This document shows positions 50,025 through 61,853 of a DNA stretch of 64,000 nt, one piece after another (within the stretch, counting starts at the first letter, position 1; each line of letters starts with the position of its first letter). The DNA is taken from positions 124,001 to 188,000 of the forward strand of contig NZ_JACHGW010000003.1 in the NCBI RefSeq assembly GCF_014202505.1, in the 5' to 3' direction. The position numbers and the translations under genes are program-made. This DNA is from Armatimonas rosea. Lineage in GTDB: Bacteria; Armatimonadota; Armatimonadia; Armatimonadales; Armatimonadaceae. A model generated the notes under the pieces. The model saw only the letters and a list, made by a program, of their open reading frames with translations, searched no databases and was not told where the DNA came from.

Positions 50025-50454
50025 CGCGCGGCTCGACGAGGCCATCACGCTAATCGCGACGGTGCCCGGCTACGAGGCAGTCGCGGCGCACCTGCGGCGC
50101 TGCACGATCCGCTATGTCCCGACTCTGGAGGACCGGGGGCAGGTGACGCGCTTTACCGGCGTGATCCTGATTGGCCCCGAGGCGCTCTACCAAGGCGTGG
50201 TTGGGTTGGCGGAGACTCTGGTCCACGAGGAGTACCACACGCGCCAGCATCCCCTGCTCAAGACCCACTCGTTCTGGAGCGGGGTCTTTACCCGCACCGA
50301 TGTCATGGCCCGCTACGAGCGCCCGGCCTACCAAGCGGCCGCGGACTTTCTGGATTCCCTTGCACGCACGCACCCGGAGCACGCCGAGGAAGCCCAGGCG
50401 GAGGCGGAGCTGGTACGCGCGAGCTACACAAGTCTCTATGGGCTTGACCCCTGA
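49996..50454 (+). CDS. HEEYH-motif putative metalloprotein
   Basis: The protein of up to 152 residues contains VHEEYHTRQHP, which fits the HExxH zinc-binding motif of metallopeptidases, and a short helical C-terminus. No signal peptide is seen. The start is uncertain: TTG 49996 or CTG 50014 are the only candidates in this frame that give a full N-terminus, and both overlap the PPC gene. Function is unknown; the motif gives only a weak protease call. Confidence 0.6.
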   Translation: MSWWCALSPDARLDEAITLIATVPGYEAVAAHLRRCTIRYVPTLEDRGQVTRFTGVILIGPEALYQGVVGLAETLVHEEYHTRQHPLLKTHSFWSGVFTRTDVMARYERPAYQAAADFLDSLARTHPEHAEEAQAEAELVRASYTSLYGLDP

Positions 50455-50479
50455 CCACTGCGTGATAAAATCAGTTCCT

Positions 50480-50935
50480 GTGCGAGCCGTACTACAGAGA
50501 GTGACCGAGGCATCGGTATCCGTGGAGGGCGAGGTTGTCGGTCAGATCGGCTCCGGTCTGCTGGTCCTGCTGGGGGTCGCCGAGGGCGATACCGACACGG
50601 ACGCCGAGACAATCGCTACCAAGATCGCCGAGATTCGCCTCTTTCCCCCCGAGGGAGAAGCCAGTGGCATGGAGCGCTCGGTGACGGAGACGGCGGGCGC
50701 GGTGCTGGTGGTCTCACAGTTTACGCTGATGGGGGACTGCCGCAAGGGACGACGCCCAAGCTGGCTTGCCGCCGCCCGCCCCGACGAGGGCAAGCGGCTC
50801 TATGAGCGCGTGGTAGCCGCCCTTCAAGCACGCGGGGTTCCCACCCAGACCGGCACCTTTCGCACCCACATGCAGGTGCAGCTCACAAACGATGGCCCGG
50901 TGACGATCTTGCTGGACAGCAGGAAGGCATTCTGA
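50480..50935 (+). CDS. dtd: D-aminoacyl-tRNA deacylase
   Basis: The 151-residue protein matches Dtd over its full length. It has the SQFTL motif and the NDGPVTI cross-subunit Gly-cisPro motif. It removes D-amino acids (and glycine from tRNA-Ala) mischarged to tRNA. It starts at GTG 50480, MRAVLQRVTEASV, which fits the family start exactly. TAAAAT lies 8 nt upstream, so a short-leader promoter inside the operon is possible. It ends 6 bp before the TPR gene. Confidence 0.95.
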   Translation: MRAVLQRVTEASVSVEGEVVGQIGSGLLVLLGVAEGDTDTDAETIATKIAEIRLFPPEGEASGMERSVTETAGAVLVVSQFTLMGDCRKGRRPSWLAAARPDEGKRLYERVVAALQARGVPTQTGTFRTHMQVQLTNDGPVTILLDSRKAF

Positions 50936-50941
50936 GAACAA

Positions 50942-51940
50942 ATGGACGAACGCGACGACGACCTGGCACCTGTGGCGGAAGAAAATGCCGCTCCGACATC
51001 GGGCGAGGCCGGGCACGAAGAGCCCGATGACGATGTCCGAGACAGCGATCCCTACTCCACGCTCTCGGGCGACGAGGACGAGGCACAGCCCACCGCACAG
51101 CTCCTCTCCGAGCAAGGGGAGAAGCGCCTCGATGAGGGCAATATCGGGGAGGCACTGGACAAGTACCGGGGAGCGGTTCGCGCTGCCCGCAAGACGGGCG
51201 AGGATGAGAGCGACCACCGGGTGAACTTGGGCGATGCCTACGCCTACTCCGGTCAGGGCCTCAACGCCTTTCGTCAGTACAAGCGCGCCATCAAGCTCTC
51301 TCCCCGCAAGGCCGAGCCGCACTTCTCGATGGGCGAGCTCTACCACCGCTACGGCCGCCTCCCCAGCGCGGTCCATGAGTACCGCACCGCCCTCCAGTTC
51401 GCCCCCGACAATGCCTGGTACCGCTACCGCCTGAGCGAGGCCCTGCTCCAGATGGGCGATCTCCCCGCCGCGATCGCGGAGCTGGAGGAGACCGTCAAGC
51501 TCAAGCCCCAGGACGGCTTCTACCACTTCTGGCTCGGCGATCTCTACGGCCGTGCGGAGCGCTTCGATGAGGCCATCCGGGAGCTGCAGCAAGCGACTCT
51601 CTTTGCGCCCTACGATGCCTACTACAATGTCCGGCTGGGCGCGTTTTACCGCCGCCGCAAGATGTACCGGGACGCCGCGCTCGCGGTACGCCAGGCCCTG
51701 CGCCTCGCGCCGAAGAACGCGCCCTACCACTGCCTCCTCGCCGATCTCTACTCCGACCTACGCCTCGACGACTACGCCGTGCACCACTACCAAGCCGCCG
51801 GGATGCTCGACGACTACGACACCGAGCAGCTCCACCGCCTGCGGGTCTACGCCGGGATTGAGAGCGAGGACCTGCTTGCTCTCGAAGCCTTCGAGCTCGA
51901 CGCCAACGGCGACTTCGCCATGCCCTCCGACCGGGAGTAG
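50942..51940 (+). CDS. TPR protein
   Basis: The 332-residue protein has an acidic N-terminal stretch (MDERDDDLAPVAEENAAPTS and on, to about 60) followed by about seven TPRs (for example AEPHFSMGELYHRYGRLPSA) up to about 300. No signal peptide. It is probably a cytoplasmic scaffold. It is the last gene of the compact run from 48877 and starts 6 bp after dtd. Confidence 0.82.
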   Translation: MDERDDDLAPVAEENAAPTSGEAGHEEPDDDVRDSDPYSTLSGDEDEAQPTAQLLSEQGEKRLDEGNIGEALDKYRGAVRAARKTGEDESDHRVNLGDAYAYSGQGLNAFRQYKRAIKLSPRKAEPHFSMGELYHRYGRLPSAVHEYRTALQFAPDNAWYRYRLSEALLQMGDLPAAIAELEETVKLKPQDGFYHFWLGDLYGRAERFDEAIRELQQATLFAPYDAYYNVRLGAFYRRRKMYRDAALAVRQALRLAPKNAPYHCLLADLYSDLRLDDYAVHHYQAAGMLDDYDTEQLHRLRVYAGIESEDLLALEAFELDANGDFAMPSDRE

Positions 51941-52116
51941 GGGATCGTTAGATCGTTCGCGTTTAGATCGCTCCCAGGAACGCACCCAAGGGGTACCCGG
52001 TCTTGCTGTCCTCGTGCCTCGGACACAAAGGGCTGCGCCCATAATTCGGTATGGCCGGAGGCCTTCGTGTCGGAGCTTGCGACGACAGCGAGACGCCCCG
52101 CTCCAACCGGGGCGAG
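51941..52116. other. Intergenic region with inverted repeats
   Basis: An imperfect pair of arms about 25 bp long (52007-52030 and 52062-52087, sharing TGTCnTCG and GGACAC-like blocks) is followed by CGCCCCG (52094-52100) and CGGGGCG (52108-52114). The latter hairpin follows the stop of the GH26-like gene on the minus strand and may end it. The segment TCCTCGTGCCTCG is also found in the dispersed element at 57442-57600. Confidence 0.55.
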
Positions 52117-53532
52117 CTACTTCGCCGTCACGCTCGCTTCTGTCTTGGTCGCCACACGGCCTTTGTCGTCGGTGACGATAGCGGTGATTTTGTGGGGGCC
52201 GGGGGAGAGCGTGAGTGTTGCCTCGCGACCGCCAGGCTCGGTGGCGGAGGCGGCGTCTTTACCGTCCACTTGGTAGGTCACCCGGAACGACTCGGCGTAG
52301 CAGCGCGCCCACGACGAGACCCGGAGCGTGCCGCTCGGAACCGTGAGGCCGGTCGCAGGAATCGGAACCGTGGTCGCCACTTTGGCCGTCGCGCCGATAC
52401 GGGAGAGGAAGTAGTCCGACGCAATCGCCCGCTTGTAGCCCGCCAAGACCTCGTCGGAGTCGGTCACCGAGTAGTTGTTGAGCTGGCGGCCCGGTGTGGC
52501 GTACTTTAGGTTGTCCATGTCGAAGATATCGACCAGCTTCACGCGCGGGTAGAGGCGCGGCAATGAGGCGTAGAGCTCGTTGATCTTCTTGCTGGCCCAG
52601 GCGCTCCGGTCCTTGCCATCGGCCTTGGAGAGGTGGGACGCGCCAAACTCACAGATCGCGATAGGCTTCTTGGGGGCGTAGGTCGCGTAGACATACTTGA
52701 GGTAGTCCGCCGGGTTGTCCGCCATCCCCGAGCGCTTGGGATCGTTGTCGTAGAACGGGACCGAGTAGAAATTAATGCCCACCCAGTCGACATAGGCATC
52801 GCCGGGGTAGAACTTGGTGATGTTCTTCTCTGGGATCACATTGACACACCAGACCATCGCCACATTGGGCGCAATCTGGGCAAAGACCTGCCGCACGAGC
52901 TGCCACTTGACGATATAGTCAGCCGCGTTGGCATCGCCGCCGTAGCGGGTCCAGTCGCCGTTCATCTCCGAGGCGTAGCGCAGAAAGATCGGGCAGTCTG
53001 CCTCGGCGGCGTCTTGGGCGAACTGGCGCAGGTAGGTATCTTGCTTGACCACTTGCAGGCCATCGTTGGGCTCCCAGGCGATATGCGGCGCGACCCCTTG
53101 TTCTTTGAGCCGCGCGACCCACTTCTTAGGAAACGGCCGTCCGTAGCTGACATAACAAAAGACACTCGCGTGCTTCTTGCCGGTCTTCTCCCCAAAGGCC
53201 GCCGGGTCCTCGTGGCTCTGGAAGTTCTCGTCCTGAAACGTAGTGCCCAGGCGCTCGTCGCGGTCGATAAAGCCCCCGAGGTAGCACCCGTAGGGCGGCT
53301 CCCACTTGGCTAGTGGCGACATAATCTTGGGCGCGACCGTCGGCAGGTGGGCAAAGAGCTGGACGCTGCTAGAGATGCGGGCCGCCTTGCCCTCCTCGAC
53401 ACGCGCCCCCTCGGTATCCCCGTTCTTGCGGTAGATCGCGGCCTCTTTGCGGTAGGCGTCTGCCGCCTCCGCGAACTTCCCCGCCTTCTCCAGCGCTTCC
53501 GCACGACGACGCCACTCAGCAGCAGATTGCAT
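52117..53532 (-). CDS. GH26-like glycoside hydrolase with Ig-like tail
   Basis: The 471-residue protein has a helical N-terminus (1-60), a TIM-barrel region similar to beta-mannanase/GH26 or related clan GH-A enzymes, and an Ig/Big-like C-terminal domain (about 385-471). The two likely catalytic acids are Glu189 in RYASEMNGDW (acid/base) and Glu295 in AICEFGAS (nucleophile). There is no signal peptide, which is odd for such an enzyme. TAAAAT lies 6 nt before the ATG. The substrate is not proven. Confidence 0.8.
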   Translation of the reverse strand: MQSAAEWRRRAEALEKAGKFAEAADAYRKEAAIYRKNGDTEGARVEEGKAARISSSVQLFAHLPTVAPKIMSPLAKWEPPYGCYLGGFIDRDERLGTTFQDENFQSHEDPAAFGEKTGKKHASVFCYVSYGRPFPKKWVARLKEQGVAPHIAWEPNDGLQVVKQDTYLRQFAQDAAEADCPIFLRYASEMNGDWTRYGGDANAADYIVKWQLVRQVFAQIAPNVAMVWCVNVIPEKNITKFYPGDAYVDWVGINFYSVPFYDNDPKRSGMADNPADYLKYVYATYAPKKPIAICEFGASHLSKADGKDRSAWASKKINELYASLPRLYPRVKLVDIFDMDNLKYATPGRQLNNYSVTDSDEVLAGYKRAIASDYFLSRIGATAKVATTVPIPATGLTVPSGTLRVSSWARCYAESFRVTYQVDGKDAASATEPGGREATLTLSPGPHKITAIVTDDKGRVATKTEASVTAK

Positions 53533-53538
53533 GGGGCT

Positions 53539-53544
53539 ATTTTA
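53539..53544 (-). promoter_or_regulatory. Leaderless -10 box (GH26-like gene)
   Basis: TAAAAT, then AGCCCC, then ATG at 53532: a 6-nt gap. Confidence 0.65.
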
Positions 53545-53574
53545 CTCTCTTGTACGCCCTGACAACAAGTGTCT

Positions 53575-53671
53575 GGGCTTAAGAGGGCGACGCTCGCCTT
53601 CGCGAGCAGTAGATTCGCTTGGGCACGAAGGTGCCCGTCGCCCTCTTAAGCCCGAACCCTTGTGGTTCGGG
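53575..53671. repeat. Three-way-junction palindrome upstream of metH
   Basis: Outer arms GGGCTTAAGAGGGCGACG (53575-53592) and its perfect complement (53636-53653) enclose two small hairpins: CTCGC/GCGAG (53593-53606) and GGGCAC/GTGCCC (53621-53636). A further hairpin, CCCGAACC/GGTTCGGG, covers 53651-53671. It lies between two divergent leaderless promoters. It has no features of a SAM or cobalamin riboswitch. Confidence 0.8.
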
Positions 53672-53687
53672 TAACGCGTGACAGTGA

Positions 53688-53693
53688 TAAAAT
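53688..53693 (+). promoter_or_regulatory. Leaderless -10 box (metH)
   Basis: TAAAAT, then ACGTCC, then ATG at 53700: a 6-nt gap. A leaderless transcript leaves no room for a riboswitch. Confidence 0.65.
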
Positions 53694-53699
53694 ACGTCC

Positions 53700-57416
<3,717 letters not shown>

Positions 57417-57441
57417 GCGATGCACAAATTTTTTACTTCCT

Positions 57442-57600
57442 GTGATCGCCCTCGACGGTAAACCTCGGGGCTTTGGGGCCTTTGGTCGCCTCCTCGTGCC
57501 TCGTCGGTATTGTGAGCCTTGTCGGTACAAGAGAATTCCGAGCGAAGCGAGGCGGCGGAGGTACGACGCCCTACAGCCCGACGATTTCCGTCGAGGCCAG
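57442..57600. repeat. Dispersed palindromic element, copy 2
   Basis: It shares long identical blocks with 3640-3795. Its ends are CCTCGACGG (57450-57458) and CCGTCGAGG (57588-57596), the tips of an imperfect terminal inverted repeat about 30 bp long. No open frame. It fills most of the gap between metH and the next gene. Confidence 0.78.
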
Positions 57601-57664
57601 TCCTTCCCTCTTTTCTCCTACAGCAGTTTTAAGCTAAAATACGCGCTGTAGGAGGAGAGTAGAG

Positions 57665-58576
57665 ATGAGTAGTGGACTCCAGCCGCTTGGGGGCGGCCTA
57701 ACACCAATGGGCGGTGGGGAAGAGAAGAAAGAGACACCCCCCGCGCCCCCCGCAGCCCCAGCACCCACGGGCCCTGTCACCCCACCCGGAGCGCCCCGGA
57801 CTGCCGTGCCCGCGCCCAATACCCGGGACTTTTACCGCGACGAAGAAGACGCAGGGCGGCGGCGCCTTCCCTGGCTGATCGGGGCCGGCGTTTTGGTTGC
57901 CGCGTCGATCGTTTTCGCGCTACTGCGACCCCTGGGCCCCGCCGCACTTCCCACCGGCACGACCCCGTTTCTTGCGGCGGACCAGGCATTTGCTTGCGAC
58001 ATCCCCACCAACTGGGACAAGACTCCCCTGGGAACCGCCGCGGAGGGAGGCCAGACCACCACGAGCCCGGGTGTCCGTGTCACCTCCGGCGGCGGGACGA
58101 TGGAGGTGACCTTTAGCACGGTTCGTGGCCTGATGACGGGCCAGCTTCTCTTTGGGAATGAGCTGACCCCGGGCTCCATGCAGGGGCAGTCCAATGCCCT
58201 CGCGGTCGCAAATCTCCAGAAAAAAGGGGTACGGAAGCGCCTTGCCGGCTACCAAGAGACCAAGCAGCCCGCCTGTCCCAGCGGCATGGGGGCGATGATT
58301 ATCGGGGAGAGCAAGACCTTTGTCGCCGATGCGGTCTTGTACGAGTTCACGGCGCAAGGAGCAGGCCTGCACCAGCGGGGGGCGATCCATGGCTACCGCG
58401 CAGTGGTGGCAGGAGCGACCCTGATCGGTGCGGTGCTCTGCTGGTGCGATGAGAGCGACTGGCCCAAGCTCAAGCCAGAGTTTCTGAAGTTCATCGGCAG
58501 TATCAAAGAGGCTCGGCCCAGCCAGCCCAAGAGCATGCTCGGGACCTCCGGTTCGCTGGGGGGCGGCGGGTATTGA
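57665..58576 (+). CDS. Membrane-anchored protein with extracytoplasmic domain, unknown
   Basis: The 303-residue protein has a Gly/Pro-rich cytoplasmic N-terminus (1-60), one membrane helix (about 69-87, LPWLIGAGVLVAASIVFALL) and a beta-rich domain (about 100-285) of a PsbP-like or similar shape, with FACDIPTNWDKTPLG at its start and a Gly-rich tail. GTAGGAGGAG precedes the ATG, and TAAAAT lies just upstream of that. It overlaps the ceramidase-like gene by TTGA. No function is known. Confidence 0.7.
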   Translation: MSSGLQPLGGGLTPMGGGEEKKETPPAPPAAPAPTGPVTPPGAPRTAVPAPNTRDFYRDEEDAGRRRLPWLIGAGVLVAASIVFALLRPLGPAALPTGTTPFLAADQAFACDIPTNWDKTPLGTAAEGGQTTTSPGVRVTSGGGTMEVTFSTVRGLMTGQLLFGNELTPGSMQGQSNALAVANLQKKGVRKRLAGYQETKQPACPSGMGAMIIGESKTFVADAVLYEFTAQGAGLHQRGAIHGYRAVVAGATLIGAVLCWCDESDWPKLKPEFLKFIGSIKEARPSQPKSMLGTSGSLGGGGY

Positions 58577-59814
58577 GAGCAGGAGTCGCGCTCGCCGATA
58601 TCACGCCACCGGTGGGGACGCGCCTATCGGGGTTCGCGGGGCGGCCCGTGCCGGGGTTTGTGAGCACGGGAGTCCGCGACCCGCTTCGTGCGACCGTGCT
58701 CTGGATAGACGGAGCGCTGATTGTCGCGCTGGACACCATTGGGCTCACGCCGCGTGATGACGGAGCGCTGCGCCGACGGCTAGCCCGCGCCGTGGGGTGT
58801 GCGCCGGAGGCCGTGCTCATCGCCTGTAGCCACACGCACTCGGGTGCGGCCACGATGACGATTCGGGCGACGGGCGACAAGGAAGTGGCTTGGACGCGTG
58901 AGCTCTTTCGGCGGGTCGAGATGGCGGCTAAGGAGGCGAAGGCGAGCGCCAGGTCCCTGGTTGAGGCGCGTTTGGGAGAGGCGAGCTGCGATGCGGCGAT
59001 CAACCGCCGCCGCGCTGAGGGGCCACGGGATGCACGGGTTCGGACACTGCAGCTACAGACCGACAGCGGCCCCCTGGTGACCCTGGTGCACTTTGCCTGC
59101 CACCCAGTCGCGCTGGGGAACCAGAACACCCTGCTCTCCGCCGACTGGGTCGCGAGCCTGCGGGAGCACGCCGAGCCCGCTCTAGGCTGTCCGACTCTCT
59201 TTCTGCAGGGCTGCTGCGGCGACATCAACCCTCGTTTTGGCACCAGCCGCGGCGAGAGTGAGGCAGCTCGGGTCGGCAAGGAGGTCGCGGAGGCCGTGCT
59301 TGCTGCTGCGACGGCCAGCGAGCGCGTCGCGCTGACTGCCCCCGTTGCGGTCCACCGCCGCGCCCGCCTGCCCCTCCACCCCTATCCCGACCACGCAACA
59401 CTCGCCGAGCGGGAGCAGGAGGCGCAGGAGAGGCTCGCCGCACTCGGGCGCTCGGATATCGACCAGGGCTTTCTGGAGTGGATCGCCGCCGTGCGAAAAA
59501 AGCCCGAGCGCCGCTTCGCTAGCGCCACAGTCTCGCAGCTTGCACTGGGGCCGCTTACCCTTGTCGGGCTGCCGGGGGAGATCTTCACCGAGATCGGGCA
59601 GGCGCTTGAGACCGATGCGTGGCCGGTTGGGTTTGCCAATGGAAATCTCGGCTACCTCTACCCGGACAGCGCCTTCGACGAAGGCGGCTACGAGGTGACC
59701 CTGGCCTACAAGCTCTACGGCGAGCAGCAGGCCGGGCGAGGGACCGCGCAGGCGCTTATTCGTGCGGCGCAAACATCCCGCGGACATACTCCAGGTACGC
59801 CGCATCGTCGGTGA
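58573..59814 (+). CDS. Neutral-ceramidase-like hydrolase
   Basis: The 413-residue protein matches the N-terminal part of neutral/alkaline ceramidases: AGVALADITPPVGTRLSGFAGR, IACSHTHSGAATM with zinc His ligands, and FLQGCCGDINPR. Many bacterial members lack proof of ceramidase action. It starts at TTG, which overlaps the previous stop, and has no signal peptide. The last 19 codons (AQTSRGHTPGTPHRR at the end) lie antisense to the pncB end, an overlap of 59 bp. Confidence 0.85.
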   Translation: MRAGVALADITPPVGTRLSGFAGRPVPGFVSTGVRDPLRATVLWIDGALIVALDTIGLTPRDDGALRRRLARAVGCAPEAVLIACSHTHSGAATMTIRATGDKEVAWTRELFRRVEMAAKEAKASARSLVEARLGEASCDAAINRRRAEGPRDARVRTLQLQTDSGPLVTLVHFACHPVALGNQNTLLSADWVASLREHAEPALGCPTLFLQGCCGDINPRFGTSRGESEAARVGKEVAEAVLAAATASERVALTAPVAVHRRARLPLHPYPDHATLAEREQEAQERLAALGRSDIDQGFLEWIAAVRKKPERRFASATVSQLALGPLTLVGLPGEIFTEIGQALETDAWPVGFANGNLGYLYPDSAFDEGGYEVTLAYKLYGEQQAGRGTAQALIRAAQTSRGHTPGTPHRR

Positions 59815-60901
59815 TGGCTTTTCCTGGGGAGTCGGAGAGCTTGACCACGGGTTGACCGTTGAGGCGCACGAGCTTGAGGACGATCTGAAGCGCCTTGTCG
59901 CCCAGGTCGTTGCTCAGGTCCGTGCCGATCCCGAAGATCGTCCGAATCCGCCCGTCGAAGCGCTCCGCAAGGGCGATCGCCTTGGGGATATTCAGGCCAT
60001 CGGAGAAGACCGCAGTCTTGGCACGGGCATCGACCCCCAGGGCCTCGTAGTGTGCCAGGAGCCTCTCGCCCCACGCCGCCGGGTCGCCCGAGTCGTGCCG
60101 GCAGCCGTCGTAGGCCTTGGCAAAGAGCCGGTCGAAGTCGGCAAGAAACGCATCGAAGCCAAAGACATCCGAGAGCGCGATTCCCAGGTCCCCGCGGTAG
60201 AACTGCATCCACTCCTCCAGCATGAGCTTCTGGGACTGGAGCAGGGGGGCCAGTGCCTGCCCCGCTTGCAGAAACTCATGGGCCATGGTCCCAAAAGGCT
60301 TGAGCCCAAGCTTGTGGGCCAGGTGCACATTGCTCGTCCCGATCAGGTGGGGGGCCAGCCGCGCGGTGACACGCTCTTGCCACGCCTGGGAGTACCGCCG
60401 CCGCGTCCCAAACTCCATGACATTGAGGGGAACTGCGGCGCTTGTTAGCTGTCCTAGCTTCTCCTCCAAGCGTCGTAGCCCCTCTGCCTCGCGCTCGGGC
60501 GTGAGCGGAAAGTGGTGCCGCGACCAGACCTCGTTGATGGTGGCCAGCACGGGGACCTCAAAGAGAATGGTCGCCAGCCACGGCCCTCGGATACGGAGCG
60601 CGAAGCCCCCCTCCGTGGTGAGCTCAATCTGGCGCGGATCGAGCGTGACATGCTCCAGAAAGTCCACAAACTCCGGGCGAAGGTAGCGGATCGAGCGCAA
60701 GAACGCTGCCTCGTCGGGCTGGAGCCGGAGCGTGGCGAGCTTGTCGAGCTCCGCGCGAATCTCGGCGGCAAAGGGGGCCAGGTCGGCGTCTTTGGTGCGG
60801 CACTGGAACGCATACTCGGCCTGCGCCTGGGGAAAGCGTCCCCAGACCACCTGCATCATGGTGAACTTGTAGAGATCGGTATCTAAAAGCGATGTTATCA
60901 T
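59756..60901 (-). CDS. pncB: Nicotinate phosphoribosyltransferase
   Basis: The 381-residue protein matches PncB, with SLLDTDLYKFTMMQ at the start, the GTSNVHLAHKLGLKPFGTMAHEF segment with the phosphorylated His, and the FGIGTDLSNDLG motif near the end. It converts nicotinate to nicotinate mononucleotide in NAD salvage. I start at ATG 60901; an open frame continues upstream across a palindromic repeat but adds no known domain. The nicotinamidase gene is 127 bp upstream on the same strand. Confidence 0.95.
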   Translation of the reverse strand: MITSLLDTDLYKFTMMQVVWGRFPQAQAEYAFQCRTKDADLAPFAAEIRAELDKLATLRLQPDEAAFLRSIRYLRPEFVDFLEHVTLDPRQIELTTEGGFALRIRGPWLATILFEVPVLATINEVWSRHHFPLTPEREAEGLRRLEEKLGQLTSAAVPLNVMEFGTRRRYSQAWQERVTARLAPHLIGTSNVHLAHKLGLKPFGTMAHEFLQAGQALAPLLQSQKLMLEEWMQFYRGDLGIALSDVFGFDAFLADFDRLFAKAYDGCRHDSGDPAAWGERLLAHYEALGVDARAKTAVFSDGLNIPKAIALAERFDGRIRTIFGIGTDLSNDLGDKALQIVLKLVRLNGQPVVKLSDSPGKAITDDAAYLEYVRGMFAPHE

Positions 60902-60955
60902 CTTGATTTTGTCGGGCAATGAGTCGGGCAATAAATTACCCGCCTTCGGAAAAGG

Positions 60956-61009
60956 GAGCGTCCCGAGGACGCAGAGAGTATAAGGATTTTTTGCGTCCTC
61001 GGGACGCTC
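60956..61009. repeat. Dispersed palindrome, copy 2
   Basis: GAGCGTCCCGAGGACGC (60956-60972) and its perfect complement (60993-61009) flank a 20-nt loop. It is nearly the same as the arms at 38946-39000. It sits between pncA and pncB and may attenuate pncB. Confidence 0.8.
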
Positions 61010-61028
61010 CTTGCTTCTGCCGGGGATT

Positions 61029-61781
61029 TTAACCTCCGGTAATTTTTGCCCCCACGGCGGTGAGCTCGCTGAGGAAAGTGCTTTGCAGGGCCTCGAAGCC
61101 AGGGACCGGCGAGAAGCAATCGGTGAGGAGCGTGAGTTTCTGCGCCGGGATGCCGTGGGCGACCAAATCCCGCACCGTGTTGGCAACACAGTGGCTGCCC
61201 GCTTCGCCACAGACCAGGATCTCATCGGCCTCTTGGAGCGCCGAGAGCAGCGCTTGGTTGGGCAGAGTCGCCGGGTCGCTCGGGTCGGGGACATCGGCGG
61301 CGATTGCGCTGTAGTGCTCGGTGAAGGGGTTCTCGCCCTTGCGGACATAGTCCACGCTCTGGCCCGTGCGCGCCTCCCAGTCGCAGAGCGCGGCAAAGAG
61401 CTCGGCGGCGACCGCATGGCCCGCGCTCCCGATCAGGCAGTGGGGCGGCCAGATGCACAGCGGGTAGCGCCCGTTCTGCGCCAGCGCCGCGACATAGGCC
61501 GCGCTCTGGGCCTGGTGCGCGGGGTCGGCGGCGTGCCAGCGCGTGAGCTCGTCGATAATCGTAAAGGGAGCGGGCGGGTTTCCGTCGGAGTCGCGCCACC
61601 AGAGCGGGTGGGCGATATCCAAAACATGGTGCGTGTCGAGGGTCACGTGGACCGCCGCAAGGGGCTGGCTCAGGAGCGCGGCGATGCGTGGGATGTCCCG
61701 CTCCGCCCCGGGGACGAAGAGTGCACCGCTCGGGTTGCAGAAGTCCTCCTGCGGGTCGATGATGAGTAAGTGTCGTTTCAT
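61029..61781 (-). CDS. pncA: Nicotinamidase
   Basis: The 250-residue protein has the isochorismatase/nicotinamidase fold with the catalytic triad Asp9 (LIIDPQEDF), Lys148 (YVRKGENP) and Cys198 (GSHCVANT). Metal ligands Asp49, His51 and His58 are in LDTHHVLDIAHP. It hydrolyses nicotinamide to nicotinate, the substrate of PncB downstream. It is divergent from the rhamnosidase-like gene. Confidence 0.94.
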   Translation of the reverse strand: MKRHLLIIDPQEDFCNPSGALFVPGAERDIPRIAALLSQPLAAVHVTLDTHHVLDIAHPLWWRDSDGNPPAPFTIIDELTRWHAADPAHQAQSAAYVAALAQNGRYPLCIWPPHCLIGSAGHAVAAELFAALCDWEARTGQSVDYVRKGENPFTEHYSAIAADVPDPSDPATLPNQALLSALQEADEILVCGEAGSHCVANTVRDLVAHGIPAQKLTLLTDCFSPVPGFEALQSTFLSELTAVGAKITGG

Positions 61782-61833
61782 AGCTTATTAGTGTTTTGAA
61801 AACACGATTGGTTGCAAGGTTTTTGCTTGCCTC

Positions 61834-61848
61834 CCGATATAATATCGG
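61834..61848 (+). promoter_or_regulatory. Palindrome over the -10 box of the rhamnosidase-like gene
   Basis: CCGATAT-A-ATATCGG (61834-61848) contains TATAAT (61838-61843), 10 nt before ATG 61854. A dimeric repressor bound here would block the promoter. Confidence 0.5.
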
Positions 61849-61853
61849 AGTAC

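Noticed and set aside
53533-53699. SAM or cobalamin riboswitch upstream of metH
   Set aside because: The palindromes are perfect DNA repeats with no B12-box or SAM-I core, and the TAAAAT box 6 nt before the ATG leaves no leader RNA.
60902-61417. Upstream extension of pncB across the repeat and into pncA
   Set aside because: The frame is open by chance; PncB homologues start at MxTSLLDTDLYK, and the extension is antisense-free shadow of pncA in another frame.
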